Positions 1 through 9,152 are shown, counted from the first letter of the stretch. The stretch: 64,000 bases of DNA from an uncultured Sulfurovum sp. (GCA_902727935.1 CACVAX010000059.1:1-64000), one strand, 5' to 3'. Numbers and translations are program-made. Notes: a model not told the origin generated them from the sequence alone.

Positions 1-1
1 A

Positions 2-49
2 CATCACTTTGAGCCTAAGATTGGAGAAAACTTTGGGGTGGAAAAGTAA
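2..49 (+). CDS. 3' end of an unidentified gene (partial)
   Basis: An open frame runs in from the left edge and stops at TAA 47-49, giving a 15-residue tail that begins HHFEPKIG. It is supported mainly by two terminator-like hairpins that follow at once. The fragment is too short to assign a family and could be chance. Confidence 0.3.
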   Translation, partial: HHFEPKIGENFGVEK

Positions 50-76
50 CGGGTCAAGAACCCGTATCCGTTTTTT
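49..76 (+). terminator. Rho-independent terminator
   Basis: A 6-bp stem (ACGGGT 49-54, ACCCGT 60-65) with a 5-nt loop is followed by six T at 71-76. It starts at the stop codon of the partial upstream frame. Confidence 0.5.
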
Positions 77-93
77 CAAAACGCAATACTAAC

Positions 94-120
94 CTACCGT
101 CTTGTAGACGGTAGTTGTTT
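94..120 (+). terminator. Second terminator-like hairpin
   Basis: A perfect 8-bp stem (CTACCGTC 94-101, GACGGTAG 107-114) with loop TTGTA is followed by a T-rich run. It separates the edge gene from the decayed gene at 231. The two hairpins in tandem may act together. Confidence 0.55.
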
Positions 121-230
121 AGTTTTTAATAAATTAAGTTAAGAAAACTTTTATATATGTTAATATTATTTTAATATAGGAATTTAATATATTTTTAAAA
201 TATAGAAATATTTTTTTAATACCTTTGTCA

Positions 231-1432
231 ATGTGGCTGTTGATGAGTTCTTGGTTATTTGCCGATGTAAGTGGTACAGTCTTTAGAGATTTACCTGTGA
301 ATGGTTCGGTACTTAATACTTATGGAGTTAAAGATGCCAATGAGTTATAGGGGTAGAAGGTGTTACTGTAACAGCCTACCCTGGAGGAGCTACTACGACA
401 ACACTGGGGAATGGTTCTTGGACTTTAACTACTTCTTCCGATGTTAGGATTAAGTTTTCTAATATTCCTTCGTACCTTAAATAGAGTTCTGAAGGAGGTG
501 TTCAAAATGCCTCTGTTCAGTTTGTGAGTAATGGTGGAGTAGCAAATTTTGCTCTTCATAACCCTCATGACTATACCAGCACCACAACGCCTAAAATGTT
601 TGCTCCCGTTTATGCCAATGGAGATGGACAAAAAGCTGGAGACTCTGCAGCGATGGGTGCTTTGGCTTTTTGGACTTATGGTGATACTACTACAGGTGGA
701 GACTCTGCACAAGAAAATGGAGACATGAGTGCTACTCATGCTGAAGTTGGGGCTTTATGGGGAGTGACTTACGATTCAAAAAATGACAATCTTTACAGTT
801 CAGCCGTTCTTCGTCGACATGTGGGTGTGGGTCCATTGGGTTTAGGAGGAATTTATCGTTTAGAGAATGCTTCAAGTGCTACGCCCACAGTTGTTCCTTG
901 GTTAGATGTCAATACTTTAGCTGGAATTGATGTGGGAACAGACACACGTGATGCTTCACAAGCCAATTCATTACCTGCTAATATTGCTGATCCTAGTTGG
1001 GATGTTGATGCCTATCGTGAAGTAGGACGTCGTGGTATTGGGGGTATTGATTTATCAGAAGATAACTCAATTCTTTACCTTGTTAATTTAAAAAATAAAG
1101 AGTTGATTGCGATTGATACAGCGACTAAAACACTTCATGCAGGTTTTCCTGTTGCTATTCCTGAACCTGTTTTGGGTTGTAGTAATGGTGAATACAGACC
1201 ATGGGGATTAGAAGTTCATGATGGATCTATTTTTGTAGGTGTTGTGTGTTCTGGTGAAAATGGTGGAGATGAAGATGATTTAAGTGCGCATGTTTTAAAG
1301 CTTAATGGTACATCTTTTAGTAGTACTCCTGTTCTTGACATTGATTTAAATTATGCTAGAGGAAATATTGCTTGGGGAAACCAAGGAGAGTGGAATCCTT
1401 GGACGGTTGATGACTTAGGTGTCTTTATCTAA
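231..1432 (+). pseudogene. Decayed SdrD_B-domain / propeller surface protein
   Basis: The reading frame is broken. A hydrophobic N-terminus (ATG 231, MWLLMSSWLFAD) leads into an SdrD_B-type beta-sandwich beginning VSGTVFRDLPVNG and stops at TAG 348-350. The homologous frame resumes at about 353 with GVEGVTVTAYPGG, meets another in-frame TAG at 482-484, then runs open to 1432. The 524-1432 part is a propeller-like domain with LRRH-GVGPLGLGGIY and PWGLEVHDGSIFVGVVCSG. Both motifs match a segment of the giant protein at the other end of the window (about 61690-63050). Intact relatives usually continue into more repeats; here the frame ends at VDDLGVFI and runs into the next gene. So there is one frameshift, one nonsense codon and probably a lost C-terminus. 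A sequencing error could explain the frameshift, but it would need a second error for the TAG. Confidence 0.8.
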
Positions 1433-2060
1433 ACTCTGAACGTTCTCCAAATTGGTAGCTAAAGTTAACACCAATACTATTTCCATTGGCAACAACAGAG
1501 GAGTCATTTTTAAGTTTGTATTCTATAAATGTACCTCTTAATCCAATGGCTGAAGCTTCTGACATCATGTATTGGATTTGAATAACACCTCCAACACTGT
1601 TTTCATATTTATCATCAACGGAATCATTGAAGTAGTTGTTATTGTTGTCATATCCAGTAAAATTACCTGTTAGTTCTGGGTTTAAATGGTAGGTGATACC
1701 TCCACCAAATTTCCATTGATGCTTTTTTAGCATCGCCAGTGCCGTGAAAGGAATTTGGTCCCAAGTAACTGAACCGTTGGAGGCACTTTCACGATCAAAT
1801 TTATAGCCTACTAAAAATTGAAGCTCAAGGTCACTGTTCGCCGTATCAATGGCAGCTCCAGCTTCAAAACTTAGACCTTGTCCAGCACGAACTCGGTTTG
1901 TTTCATAACCATTATAGTAGTCATATCGTTCGACTGTAGCAAGTGTTTCACCTCCAAAATCATAACCAAATTGAAGCATTGGTTTTAAATCATTAGCGAT
2001 GAGAGTAGTATTACTAAGTGCAAAGAGGGTGATAAGGTTTAAAGAGGTTTTTTTAATCAT
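1425..2060 (-). CDS. Putative outer-membrane beta-barrel protein
   Basis: This 211-residue protein has a Sec signal peptide ending near residue 23 (TTLIAND) and then alternating aromatic/polar strands (FGYDFGG, LQFLVGYKF, GVNFSYQF) typical of a small outer-membrane barrel. AGGAG lies just upstream of ATG 2060. A barrel would normally end at the aromatic residue of SYQF. Here seven more residues (GERSEFR) follow, and the last 8 bases overlap the end of the decayed gene on the other strand, so the original stop may have been lost at a deletion junction. I do not recognise a specific family; function unknown. Confidence 0.7.
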   Translation of the reverse strand: MIKKTSLNLITLFALSNTTLIANDLKPMLQFGYDFGGETLATVERYDYYNGYETNRVRAGQGLSFEAGAAIDTANSDLELQFLVGYKFDRESASNGSVTWDQIPFTALAMLKKHQWKFGGGITYHLNPELTGNFTGYDNNNNYFNDSVDDKYENSVGGVIQIQYMMSEASAIGLRGTFIEYKLKNDSSVVANGNSIGVNFSYQFGERSEFR

Positions 2061-2132
2061 AGATATACTCCTATTTATTTTTCTTTAGTATAGCAAGTTT
2101 ATTGTGTGAGTATTGTTGTATATTATTAATTT

Positions 2133-3482
2133 TTACATCCATTCAACCACTTTTGAGACTTCATTGGCAACAAAACATTTAATAGTTGTTTTTTCTAAAG
2201 GTTTCATTGGGACAATGGCTTTTTTAAAGCCTTGTGTTTCTATCTCTTTTAATCTTTGTGCTTGGGCTGTCACTTCACGGATTTCTCCTGTTAAACTTAC
2301 CTCTCCTAAAAAAAGTGTTTCAGCAGAGAGTTCACGGTTACGGTAAGAACTTAAAATAGCAGCAATAATGGCTAAATCAGCAGCTGGTTCATTGATTTTA
2401 ATACCCCCTGAAATGTTTACAAAGACATCATACGTTCCCAAAGGTAAGTCAAGTTTTTTTTCTAAAAGTGCCAATAACATGTTGAGCCTATTATTGTCAA
2501 ATCCTGTAGAACTTCTTTTGGGATGTCCATAAGCTTCTGAAACCAAGGCTTGAATCTCAATGATAATGGGTCTACTTCCCTCCATCATTACGGTGAGTGC
2601 AGAACCTGATGAGAGTTTGTCTTTATTAAAAAATTTTCCAGCCATCGTTTGAGCATCGAGGAGTCCATTTTTAGACATTTCAAAGATACCGACTTCATTG
2701 GTAGAACCAAAACGGTTTTTGAATCCTCTTAGTAAGCGTAGTTCGGTATTAACATCTCCTTCAAAATAGAGTACGGTATCAACCATATGTTCTAAAACTC
2801 TAGGTCCTGCGATAGAGCCATCTTTAGTAATGTGACCAATAATAAAAATAGGAATGTCTAAACTTTTTGCCACACGCATAAGTTCAAAAGTAATTGTACG
2901 TACTTGGGTTACTGAACCAGGGGCTGAAGGAGTCTCTTCAGAGTATAATGTTTGAATGGAATCAATAATAATAAAACCATAATTTTTAGAATTTATTTCG
3001 CTTAAGATATTATGTAAATTAATTTCAGCTAATAAATAGACTTCTTTTTCATTTGCATCTAATCTATCAGCTCTTAGTTTAATTTGTCCTGCTGACTCTT
3101 CACCTGATACATAGAGGACATTTGTTTTGGCTTTAGCAAGGTTACCAGCTATTTTAAGTAATAGAGTAGATTTACCAATACCAGGACTACCCCCAATAAG
3201 TGTTAATGAACCAGGAACAATTCCTCCACCAAGCACTAAGTCAAGCTCTTTACTTCCTGAGCTAAACCGTGTAATGTTTTCTTGTTTAACTTCGGTAATG
3301 GGAATGGCTTTAGGAGAAGTAGTACGAGTAGAATTGGTTTTATTTTCTTCAACAAATTTAACTTGTTCAGAACTAAGCTCTGTCATGGTATCCCATTGGT
3401 CACAGCCTGTACATTTACCTAACCATCGTGGACTTTGAAATCCACAAGCTTGACATTCAAATATGACTTTTTTCTTTGCCAT
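2133..3482 (-). CDS. radA: DNA repair protein RadA
   Basis: RadA is a RecA-like ATPase that drives branch migration of recombination intermediates. The 449 residues show the full family layout: an N-terminal zinc finger (C10, C13, C24, C27), a Walker A loop GGSPGIGKST at about 97-106, the RadA-specific motif KNRFG in the middle, and a C-terminal Lon-protease-like domain. GGAG precedes ATG 3482. It is monocistronic as far as I can see, with the barrel gene downstream in the same direction. Length is normal for the family and nothing is missing. Confidence 0.97.
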   Translation of the reverse strand: MAKKKVIFECQACGFQSPRWLGKCTGCDQWDTMTELSSEQVKFVEENKTNSTRTTSPKAIPITEVKQENITRFSSGSKELDLVLGGGIVPGSLTLIGGSPGIGKSTLLLKIAGNLAKAKTNVLYVSGEESAGQIKLRADRLDANEKEVYLLAEINLHNILSEINSKNYGFIIIDSIQTLYSEETPSAPGSVTQVRTITFELMRVAKSLDIPIFIIGHITKDGSIAGPRVLEHMVDTVLYFEGDVNTELRLLRGFKNRFGSTNEVGIFEMSKNGLLDAQTMAGKFFNKDKLSSGSALTVMMEGSRPIIIEIQALVSEAYGHPKRSSTGFDNNRLNMLLALLEKKLDLPLGTYDVFVNISGGIKINEPAADLAIIAAILSSYRNRELSAETLFLGEVSLTGEIREVTAQAQRLKEIETQGFKKAIVPMKPLEKTTIKCFVANEVSKVVEWM

Positions 3483-3577
3483 TAATTACTCCATTACAGA
3501 TATTTAAAGTAATTGTAGGATAATAAAGTAAAAAAGTCTAAAGATATGTCAAATTGTAATATTATGCTACTTTAAGT

Positions 3578-4264
3578 TTAACATTCTGGAATGGCATCAC
3601 TGTCACTGGCATAATCAAATGCAAATTGATAAAGATGGGGTGTCCATTCATCTTTATATCTATCTTTCATTTTAGGACAGGCTTTAAGTATTTCCATTTT
3701 AAATTCTTTTTCATAATAGATATCATCCCAATCTTCTTGCATAAATTGTTTGGCAAAGGTTTCACCATTCATTTTACAATAAGGTTTAATTCTTGTTTTA
3801 AATATGTCCAATCCACGTTTACTATCACCTTGAATATCAGTACAACCTGTGTCTGCTAAAGTATTGGTATTAAAGTCATGCTGTTTAATACTACTGTTAT
3901 GTTCTTTACAGGCTGATATATTGATATCATGAGTCTTGGAAGGTTCATTACTATTCATACTTTGATTCGTATCAATTGTATTTATGATAACTAAACTACT
4001 ATTTTGTTCATGGCTTTGGTTTGTCTCAACCATTGTAATCGGAGTGATTAACTCACTAGAGCTATTCAAATTAATGATTTCTTCATTGGTTTTTGTTGTT
4101 ATTTCAATAGGTACTTCATTGATGATACTGTTGAACTCATCTTGTAGAGTTATGGTTGCTTCTGTGGCATCAGTAATAATAGTGTGGGTTTCATTTAAAT
4201 CCATAGCCGATAAAGGTGTATTGAAAACGATTAAAGAAATAAAGAGTAAAATTTTTTTATGCAT
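3578..4264 (-). CDS. Periplasmic protein, cytochrome c-like family without a haem motif
   Basis: The 228 residues start with a signal peptide (MHKKILLFISLIVF, cleavage near residue 20). A Ser/Thr/Asn-rich low-complexity stretch of about 110 residues follows. A compact C-terminal domain then begins GLDIFKTRIKPYCKMNG and ends DYASDSDAIPEC. From memory, that domain resembles a small Campylobacterota family often labelled cytochrome c because of a GxxIF-C-F pattern. No CxxCH is present, so it should not bind haem covalently. Conserved cysteines suggest disulfides. AAGGAAG precedes the start. Role unknown. Confidence 0.55.
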   Translation of the reverse strand: MHKKILLFISLIVFNTPLSAMDLNETHTIITDATEATITLQDEFNSIINEVPIEITTKTNEEIINLNSSSELITPITMVETNQSHEQNSSLVIINTIDTNQSMNSNEPSKTHDINISACKEHNSSIKQHDFNTNTLADTGCTDIQGDSKRGLDIFKTRIKPYCKMNGETFAKQFMQEDWDDIYYEKEFKMEILKACPKMKDRYKDEWTPHLYQFAFDYASDSDAIPEC

Positions 4265-4384
4265 GAAATGAACTTCCTTTTTTAACTTAAATAATAAAGC
4301 TTATTATTATCTTTTCACTATATTATAATATCTTAAAAATATGAAGAGATACAAGAGAACGTATCTCTAAATAATTAGGTAAGA

Positions 4385-4969
4385 CTAAAACTTAACATCA
4401 ATACTGTAAGTCGGATAGGTCTTACGACCAACATTTCTAAATGCTCCAATAGCGAGTTTTGTACTCTCTACATAATTGTGTAAAAAGGGCAGTTTAAATG
4501 GAATTCTAAGGGCGATATCAAAGGTAATCCCAAGATTTTGTGAATCTGTAATGTCATAAACATCTAAAATACTACCTCCAATGTCATAGTCATTGGGGAG
4601 TTTATAGGTGTAGAGGAGTTGGGGAGCGTAGATGTGTGTTTCGCCTTCACGATTTCGAAAGCCTAAAGCAGTGGATAAGTCCCAGTTGTCATTTTGTAAA
4701 AAAGTATATTTTAGTCCATAGTAGATTTGGTCAGTTCCAGCAGCTTCATGTGATGCATAACCATGAAATGCCAAAGTATCAGTGAATCCATAATTCCAAG
4801 TGATGTAGCTTTGTCCATAATCAACAACATCGAAAGGATTCCATGTGAAATCAAGTTGCAACTTGCCTTCTCCTACAGCTGAACCATTGTCATAGCCTCC
4901 TGTTGCGTAGCTAAAGTTTGTGAGTACTAAAAATAGTAAAGTAAAATATTTTTTCATTTTCATTTTCAT
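4385..4969 (-). CDS. Putative outer-membrane protein
   Basis: A signal peptide (KKYFTLLFLVLTNFSYATGG) precedes about 170 residues of amphipathic strands that end in a C-terminal Phe (YSIDVKF), the usual signal for barrel assembly. Three ATGs in the first five codons (4969, 4963, 4957) make the start uncertain. The first lies one base after the stop codon of the symporter gene, so the two are almost certainly cotranscribed and translationally coupled. It may be an outer-membrane channel serving the same substrate; that is inference from position only. Confidence 0.65.
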   Translation of the reverse strand: MKMKMKKYFTLLFLVLTNFSYATGGYDNGSAVGEGKLQLDFTWNPFDVVDYGQSYITWNYGFTDTLAFHGYASHEAAGTDQIYYGLKYTFLQNDNWDLSTALGFRNREGETHIYAPQLLYTYKLPNDYDIGGSILDVYDITDSQNLGITFDIALRIPFKLPFLHNYVESTKLAIGAFRNVGRKTYPTYSIDVKF

Positions 4970-4970
4970 T

Positions 4971-6182
4971 TTAGTTTCCTATTTCTTTTTTCTTAGTGAG
5001 TACATCCACAATTTTAGTGACAACTAAATCGGAAGTAACATTAAGAGAGGTTCGAGCCATATCTAAAATACGGTCAACAGCCACAATAATAGCCAAGTAT
5101 TCAACAGGCAATCCAACTTGATTTAAAATGACCACCATCATCACCAATGAAGCAGAAGGGAGTGCAGCAACTCCTACGGAGAGAGCAACAACGGTAAGAC
5201 CTAAGATAATTTGGTCACCAAAGGTCATGGCTACTCCTGCTAAATTAGCAATGTAGAGAACAGCAATGGTTAAGTAAGCAGCTGTTCCATCCATGGAAAC
5301 GGTTGCCCCTAAAGGAAGAACAAAACCAGCAGAATCTTTAGACACGCCTCCTTTTTCTTGAACAACTTGTAAGCTTACAGGTAAAGTTGCAGCCGATGAA
5401 GCTGTTGAAAATGCCATGATGCTTGACTCTTTGACAGCGTTTAAATATTTATAAGGATTGATTTTTGTAAAAAATGCCAAAACCATAGGTAAGGTCGCGA
5501 GTGCATGGATAGTAAGAACAAGAAGTACGATTAGGACATATTCCCACAATCCTAAAATAACCTCTATCCCTTGTTTGGCAATGATGTAAGAGATAAGTGA
5601 AAAAACCCCAATTGGTGTGAGGTTAATGACCCATTTAGCAATGTGAAACATGGCATTATTAATGGCTGTAAAAAGGTCAAAAAGAACTACTTGGTGTTTT
5701 TTGTCCAATTTAAAGGAAGCCATGGCTAAAAAGATGGCAAAGACAATCACTTGCATCATGTAACCAGAAGCGAGTGAGTTAAAGACATTGGAAGGGATAA
5801 AGCTCATTATCATCTCATGAAACGAGAAAGGTTTTATCTCGGTAGCTTTAGCATACTCTAATCCAGCTGAGGAGACAGGTTCACCAATGGGAAAAAGATT
5901 CATAACCATAATGGCTAAAAAAACAGAGAGTGCTGTGGTCATTAAGTAGAGTCCAATGGTTTTAAGCCCAATATCTTTTAGTTTTTCCACAGAGCCTAAG
6001 CCTGTAAGAGCTGTATAGATAGACGCAAATACCAACGGTACAACAAGCATTTTTAAAAGTGCTACAAACATATCTCCAATAAGCTTTTGTTCTAAAGCAA
6101 TTTGGGGAAGTAAAATACCAAAGAGTATTCCTAAAATTATTCCTATAAAAACTTGTACATTGAGTGATTTTAAATGGTGCAT
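4971..6182 (-). CDS. Dicarboxylate/amino-acid:cation symporter (DAACS family)
   Basis: This inner-membrane secondary transporter of 403 residues imports dicarboxylates or acidic amino acids with Na+ or H+. It has the family's serine-rich hairpin motif (STASSAATLPVSL) and the TM8 signature (DRILDMARTSLNVTSD), plus about eight hydrophobic segments. Substrate specificity (DctA-like, GltP-like or cystine-type) cannot be read from the sequence. AAGGAA lies upstream of ATG 6182. It is first in a two-gene unit with the outer-membrane protein downstream, and divergent from the L,D-transpeptidase gene. Confidence 0.92.
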   Translation of the reverse strand: MHHLKSLNVQVFIGIILGILFGILLPQIALEQKLIGDMFVALLKMLVVPLVFASIYTALTGLGSVEKLKDIGLKTIGLYLMTTALSVFLAIMVMNLFPIGEPVSSAGLEYAKATEIKPFSFHEMIMSFIPSNVFNSLASGYMMQVIVFAIFLAMASFKLDKKHQVVLFDLFTAINNAMFHIAKWVINLTPIGVFSLISYIIAKQGIEVILGLWEYVLIVLLVLTIHALATLPMVLAFFTKINPYKYLNAVKESSIMAFSTASSAATLPVSLQVVQEKGGVSKDSAGFVLPLGATVSMDGTAAYLTIAVLYIANLAGVAMTFGDQIILGLTVVALSVGVAALPSASLVMMVVILNQVGLPVEYLAIIVAVDRILDMARTSLNVTSDLVVTKIVDVLTKKKEIGN

Positions 6183-6285
6183 TAATTTCCTTTTTTTAAT
6201 TAAATATAATCTTAGCAGAATTTAAACAGTAATAAATAAAAAGTATATTAAAATTATAAAACTTAAAAAAATATAAAAAATAAAA

Positions 6286-6305
6286 TATAATTTTAAAATT
6301 AAGGA
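6286..6305 (+). promoter_or_regulatory. Promoter -10 and ribosome binding site for the L,D-transpeptidase gene
   Basis: TATAAT is at 6286-6291 and AAGGA at 6301-6305, ahead of ATG 6311. The leader would be only about 13-15 nt. Confidence 0.45.
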
Positions 6306-6310
6306 AAATT

Positions 6311-6952
6311 ATGAAAACCAAACATTTACTATTTACATCATTACTATTTTTTTCACTCAATACTCAAGCATCAAGTTCATATAGAGATATGCAACATGGA
6401 AACTATGTATCAGTTTCGCATCTTCATTATATTTTTAATCAAGTGAAACAAAACTCAAATGTGAGTGAAAAAGCTTTGGCAAAAACATTTTTTTATTATG
6501 AAAAGAATCGCTATGCTAAACATTTATCTCCCAACTATATTGCTATTGCTGATTATACTAAATTGGCATCGGAAAAACGTTTGTTTATTATTAATTTACA
6601 TACAGCCGAAGTACGGCAACATGATGTGGCTCATGGTATAAATTCTGGGGCTAAAGGAGATAGAGTATGGAGTGCAGGAAATCAAGCTGGTTCATACAAG
6701 ACACCTACAGGTTTTTTTAAAGTAGGTGCTAAAGAGGGCATAACTTCTAAAAAAAGATATGATTATTTAGGACTAGAAGGATTGGAATGGAAAAATCGAA
6801 ATGCTAAAAAACGAGAAATTATTTTACATACAGCTGCTTATGTTAATTGGGAAGGGCGTAGTCGTGGTTGTTTTGCCATTAAACCTTCTGATAAATGGCA
6901 AGTTTTTTCTAGGATGAAGAGAGCCTTACTCTTTTCTTATGCAGGAGATTAA
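6311..6952 (+). CDS. Murein L,D-transpeptidase family protein (YkuD_2 type)
   Basis: This is a secreted cell-wall enzyme of 213 residues with a signal peptide ending near residue 20 (LNTQA-SSS). The catalytic signature of the YkuD-type fold is present: H173 in ILHTAAY and C187 in GRSRGCFAI. The family forms or exchanges L,D cross-links in peptidoglycan, or acts as an L,D-carboxypeptidase. Upstream GDRVW and GSYKTPTGFFKV fit the substrate cleft of the family. The gene ends four bases into the convergent gene at 6949. Which reaction it performs cannot be told from sequence. Confidence 0.85.
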   Translation: MKTKHLLFTSLLFFSLNTQASSSYRDMQHGNYVSVSHLHYIFNQVKQNSNVSEKALAKTFFYYEKNRYAKHLSPNYIAIADYTKLASEKRLFIINLHTAEVRQHDVAHGINSGAKGDRVWSAGNQAGSYKTPTGFFKVGAKEGITSKKRYDYLGLEGLEWKNRNAKKREIILHTAAYVNWEGRSRGCFAIKPSDKWQVFSRMKRALLFSYAGD

Positions 6953-7281
6953 TGCTCTTCTTGCCAAACAGTCCACTTTGCCTCTTCCATAAGTGCTTTG
7001 GCTTTAGAGCAAAGAGGTGCTTGAATATAGATGTATTTTTTATGTATTTTACTCTCATTTAAAACTTCTAATTTTTCATGGAGTAGCATCAACTCAAGAG
7101 CTTCTTTTTGTAAAATCCGACTTTTTTTATTGATATGTAAAATACAACTATAATATTTTTTTAAATCTACACCTAAATAGAGATTTATCTTTTTACGTGA
7201 ACCTAAGCTTTTGAGTTCAATGGGAGTAAGTGATTTAAAAACCAGTTTTTTTGTTTGTAAAAAATCTACAATTTCTCTCAT
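6949..7281 (-). CDS. Conserved hypothetical protein
   Basis: This is a 110-residue, basic, soluble protein with no signal peptide or membrane segment. The sequence (FLQTKKLVFKSLTPIELKSL at the N-terminus, WTVWQEEH at the C-terminus) matches no family I know. AAGGCAG precedes ATG 7281. It lies 37 bases downstream of the xer gene on the same strand and may be the last gene of the yfgM-bamB-xer transcript. The last four bases overlap the convergent L,D-transpeptidase gene. Confidence 0.6.
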   Translation of the reverse strand: MREIVDFLQTKKLVFKSLTPIELKSLGSRKKINLYLGVDLKKYYSCILHINKKSRILQKEALELMLLHEKLEVLNESKIHKKYIYIQAPLCSKAKALMEEAKWTVWQEEH

Positions 7282-7318
7282 GTTCTGCCTTTTTTATGAA
7301 TTGTTTTTTGGATGCTTT

Positions 7319-8158
7319 TTAAGCTAGTGGATGATAGCTGTTAATGGTTTGGGCAAGGTTTTCTTGCTGAATATGAGTGTATATTTGTGTGGTCTCCAAA
7401 GATGAATGACCTAAAAGTTCTTGTACCACACGTAGGTCAGCCCCTCCTAAAATAAGTGAAGAAGCAAAAGAGTGTCGAAGTACATGAGGAGAGACATTAA
7501 GATAAGATTTAACTGTTTTATAGGCAGAAATACGGCTTAAAGCTTCTCCTCTATAGTTCAGCCAAAGATATTCACTTTGAATAGAAGCAGCATTTAAATA
7601 GTTTTCTATGGCTTGAACAGCAATTGCTGCTAGGGGGACCATACGCTCTTTTTGACCTTTGGCAAAACGAACTTTAAGCCAAGCATCATTAGGGTTTGTT
7701 ATGTTTAAATCTTCTCTTTTGGCTAAAATGGCTTCTGAAACACGACAACCAGAAGCGTAGAGAAATAAAATTAAAGCATAATCTCTAAGCCCAAGTAGTT
7801 TCGAACGGTCAATTAGTTTTAGTCCTGTTTGTATTTCATCAAATGAAAGGTATTTTGGTAAGCTCTTGGGAACTTTTGCCATGGGTATATTGATGTTAGT
7901 ATTTGTAAATTCTAATTTATGACAAAAGTCATAAAAAGCATTAATAGAAGAGAGTTTTCTATTAAGGGTACGTTTGTTTTCAAATTGGCTTAAAAAAGTA
8001 AAAATATCCATGGTTTTTAGTTTTAAAATATCTTGTTTTTTAAAATGAGTTTGAAATTGGCGTAAATCTGAAAGGTAACTTTTTATAGTATTTGGTTCAA
8101 GTGCTTTGTTAATATGTAGGTATTCTTGAAAGGCTATAAGTAGTGTTGAACTACTCAT
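7319..8158 (-). CDS. Tyrosine recombinase, XerC/XerD type
   Basis: This 279-residue site-specific recombinase has an N-terminal SAM-like core-binding domain (residues 1-90) and a complete catalytic set: R139 (ASGCR), K167 (FAKGQK), H225-x-x-R228 (HVLRH), H251 and the nucleophile Y260 (TQIYTH). It is shorter than the XerH proteins of Campylobacter and Helicobacter (about 350-360 residues) and looks like a classical XerC/D. It could resolve chromosome dimers or be a mobile-element integrase. It overlaps the upstream lipoprotein gene by eight bases and has no flanking element ends, which favours a housekeeping role. Confidence 0.9.
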   Translation of the reverse strand: MSSSTLLIAFQEYLHINKALEPNTIKSYLSDLRQFQTHFKKQDILKLKTMDIFTFLSQFENKRTLNRKLSSINAFYDFCHKLEFTNTNINIPMAKVPKSLPKYLSFDEIQTGLKLIDRSKLLGLRDYALILFLYASGCRVSEAILAKREDLNITNPNDAWLKVRFAKGQKERMVPLAAIAVQAIENYLNAASIQSEYLWLNYRGEALSRISAYKTVKSYLNVSPHVLRHSFASSLILGGADLRVVQELLGHSSLETTQIYTHIQQENLAQTINSYHPLA

Positions 8159-9152
8159 AACTTAAGGTATTGAGGTTAACGATTTCATCATCAAAATAGA
8201 GTTGTCCATTTGAAACAAAGGCATAAGAGTCGACATCTGAAAGATTATAAACTTTATGTTTACTTAGTGTTTGATTTGCGACAATAAGGTAGCCTTGTTT
8301 GTCTAAAGCAAATACTTTGTCTTTGTTTAATCCTGCAACTGAAAAATGTGCAAACTTAAACTTTTTTTCGGAAATCACAGAGAGGGTTTCATCGAGTTTT
8401 AAAATCCTTCCATCCACAGCAAATACAAAAATAGCATCGTTGGTTGTAATCACTTCAGATACAGCTGTATCTAACTCTTTTTTTCCTTTTGAAGAAATAG
8501 AAAGTACTTTATTGGGTGTTGCAGCGATGAGTGTGTTGTTGATTTTACCTAAAAATATAATATTGTTGAGTGATGATTCAGTACTTACATACATCTCTTT
8601 TGCAATTTTGAGTGTGGCTAAATCTAAAATAGTTAGTTTACCATCAAGGGTAGGAATTACAACCAGTTTATCTATGCTTAAAGGATTTGCAATACGTGTA
8701 TCAATAGCAAATGCTTTGTTTGATTTATTAGTGTATACTGTCTTGTTTTGTGAAAAATCATAGACACCATAATGGTTATTTTGAAGCACATACACCAAAT
8801 ATTTTCCTATTAAAGTTCCAGCAACCAGTGCTTTGGGAAATTTAGCAGAATCAACCACTCCTTTTTCTGTAACAATATTACAGTTACCTTGTAAGTCTGC
8901 TGTTAAGGCAGCATTATCACTGTGGTTAATAAAGTAAAAACCTTTTTCAAGCTTTAGGTCTACAACTTGCATTTTTGTTAAAACTTTTCCACTCTCTAAA
9001 GTTGCACCATCACGTGAATAATGGATAAGTTTGTCTCCCATACTTGAACCAGAGAGACTAGAGGTATCTTCTGGTTCATAGTATTGCTTACCAGAACATC
9101 CCAAAAAAATAAAGCTAAGAAGCGTAATGGTAAACAGCTGTTTTTTATACAT
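8151..9152 (-). CDS. Lipoprotein with predicted beta-propeller, BamB-like
   Basis: The 333 residues begin with a lipoprotein signal whose lipobox is FLGC (Cys19), so the protein is probably anchored to the outer membrane facing the periplasm. The body consists of repeated short beta-blades of the type VDKLVVIPTLDGKLTILD, as in PQQ/WD-like propellers. It follows a YfgM-like gene by three bases, the same order as yfgM-bamB in E. coli. This supports a role as the BamB-like lipoprotein of the barrel-assembly machine. Sequence identity with BamB is low by eye, so the assignment rests on topology, propeller pattern and context. AAAGG precedes ATG 9152. Confidence 0.7.
   Translation of the reverse strand: MYKKQLFTITLLSFIFLGCSGKQYYEPEDTSSLSGSSMGDKLIHYSRDGATLESGKVLTKMQVVDLKLEKGFYFINHSDNAALTADLQGNCNIVTEKGVVDSAKFPKALVAGTLIGKYLVYVLQNNHYGVYDFSQNKTVYTNKSNKAFAIDTRIANPLSIDKLVVIPTLDGKLTILDLATLKIAKEMYVSTESSLNNIIFLGKINNTLIAATPNKVLSISSKGKKELDTAVSEVITTNDAIFVFAVDGRILKLDETLSVISEKKFKFAHFSVAGLNKDKVFALDKQGYLIVANQTLSKHKVYNLSDVDSYAFVSNGQLYFDDEIVNLNTLSYE

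Noticed and set aside
425-739. Open frame on the minus strand opposite the decayed gene
   Set aside because: It lies antisense to a recognisable homologous frame, has low-complexity Ser/Arg-rich sequence and no ribosome binding site.
7319-8158. Integrase of an integrative element
   Set aside because: No att-like direct repeats, tRNA or cargo genes are near; the gene is embedded in an operon with envelope genes.
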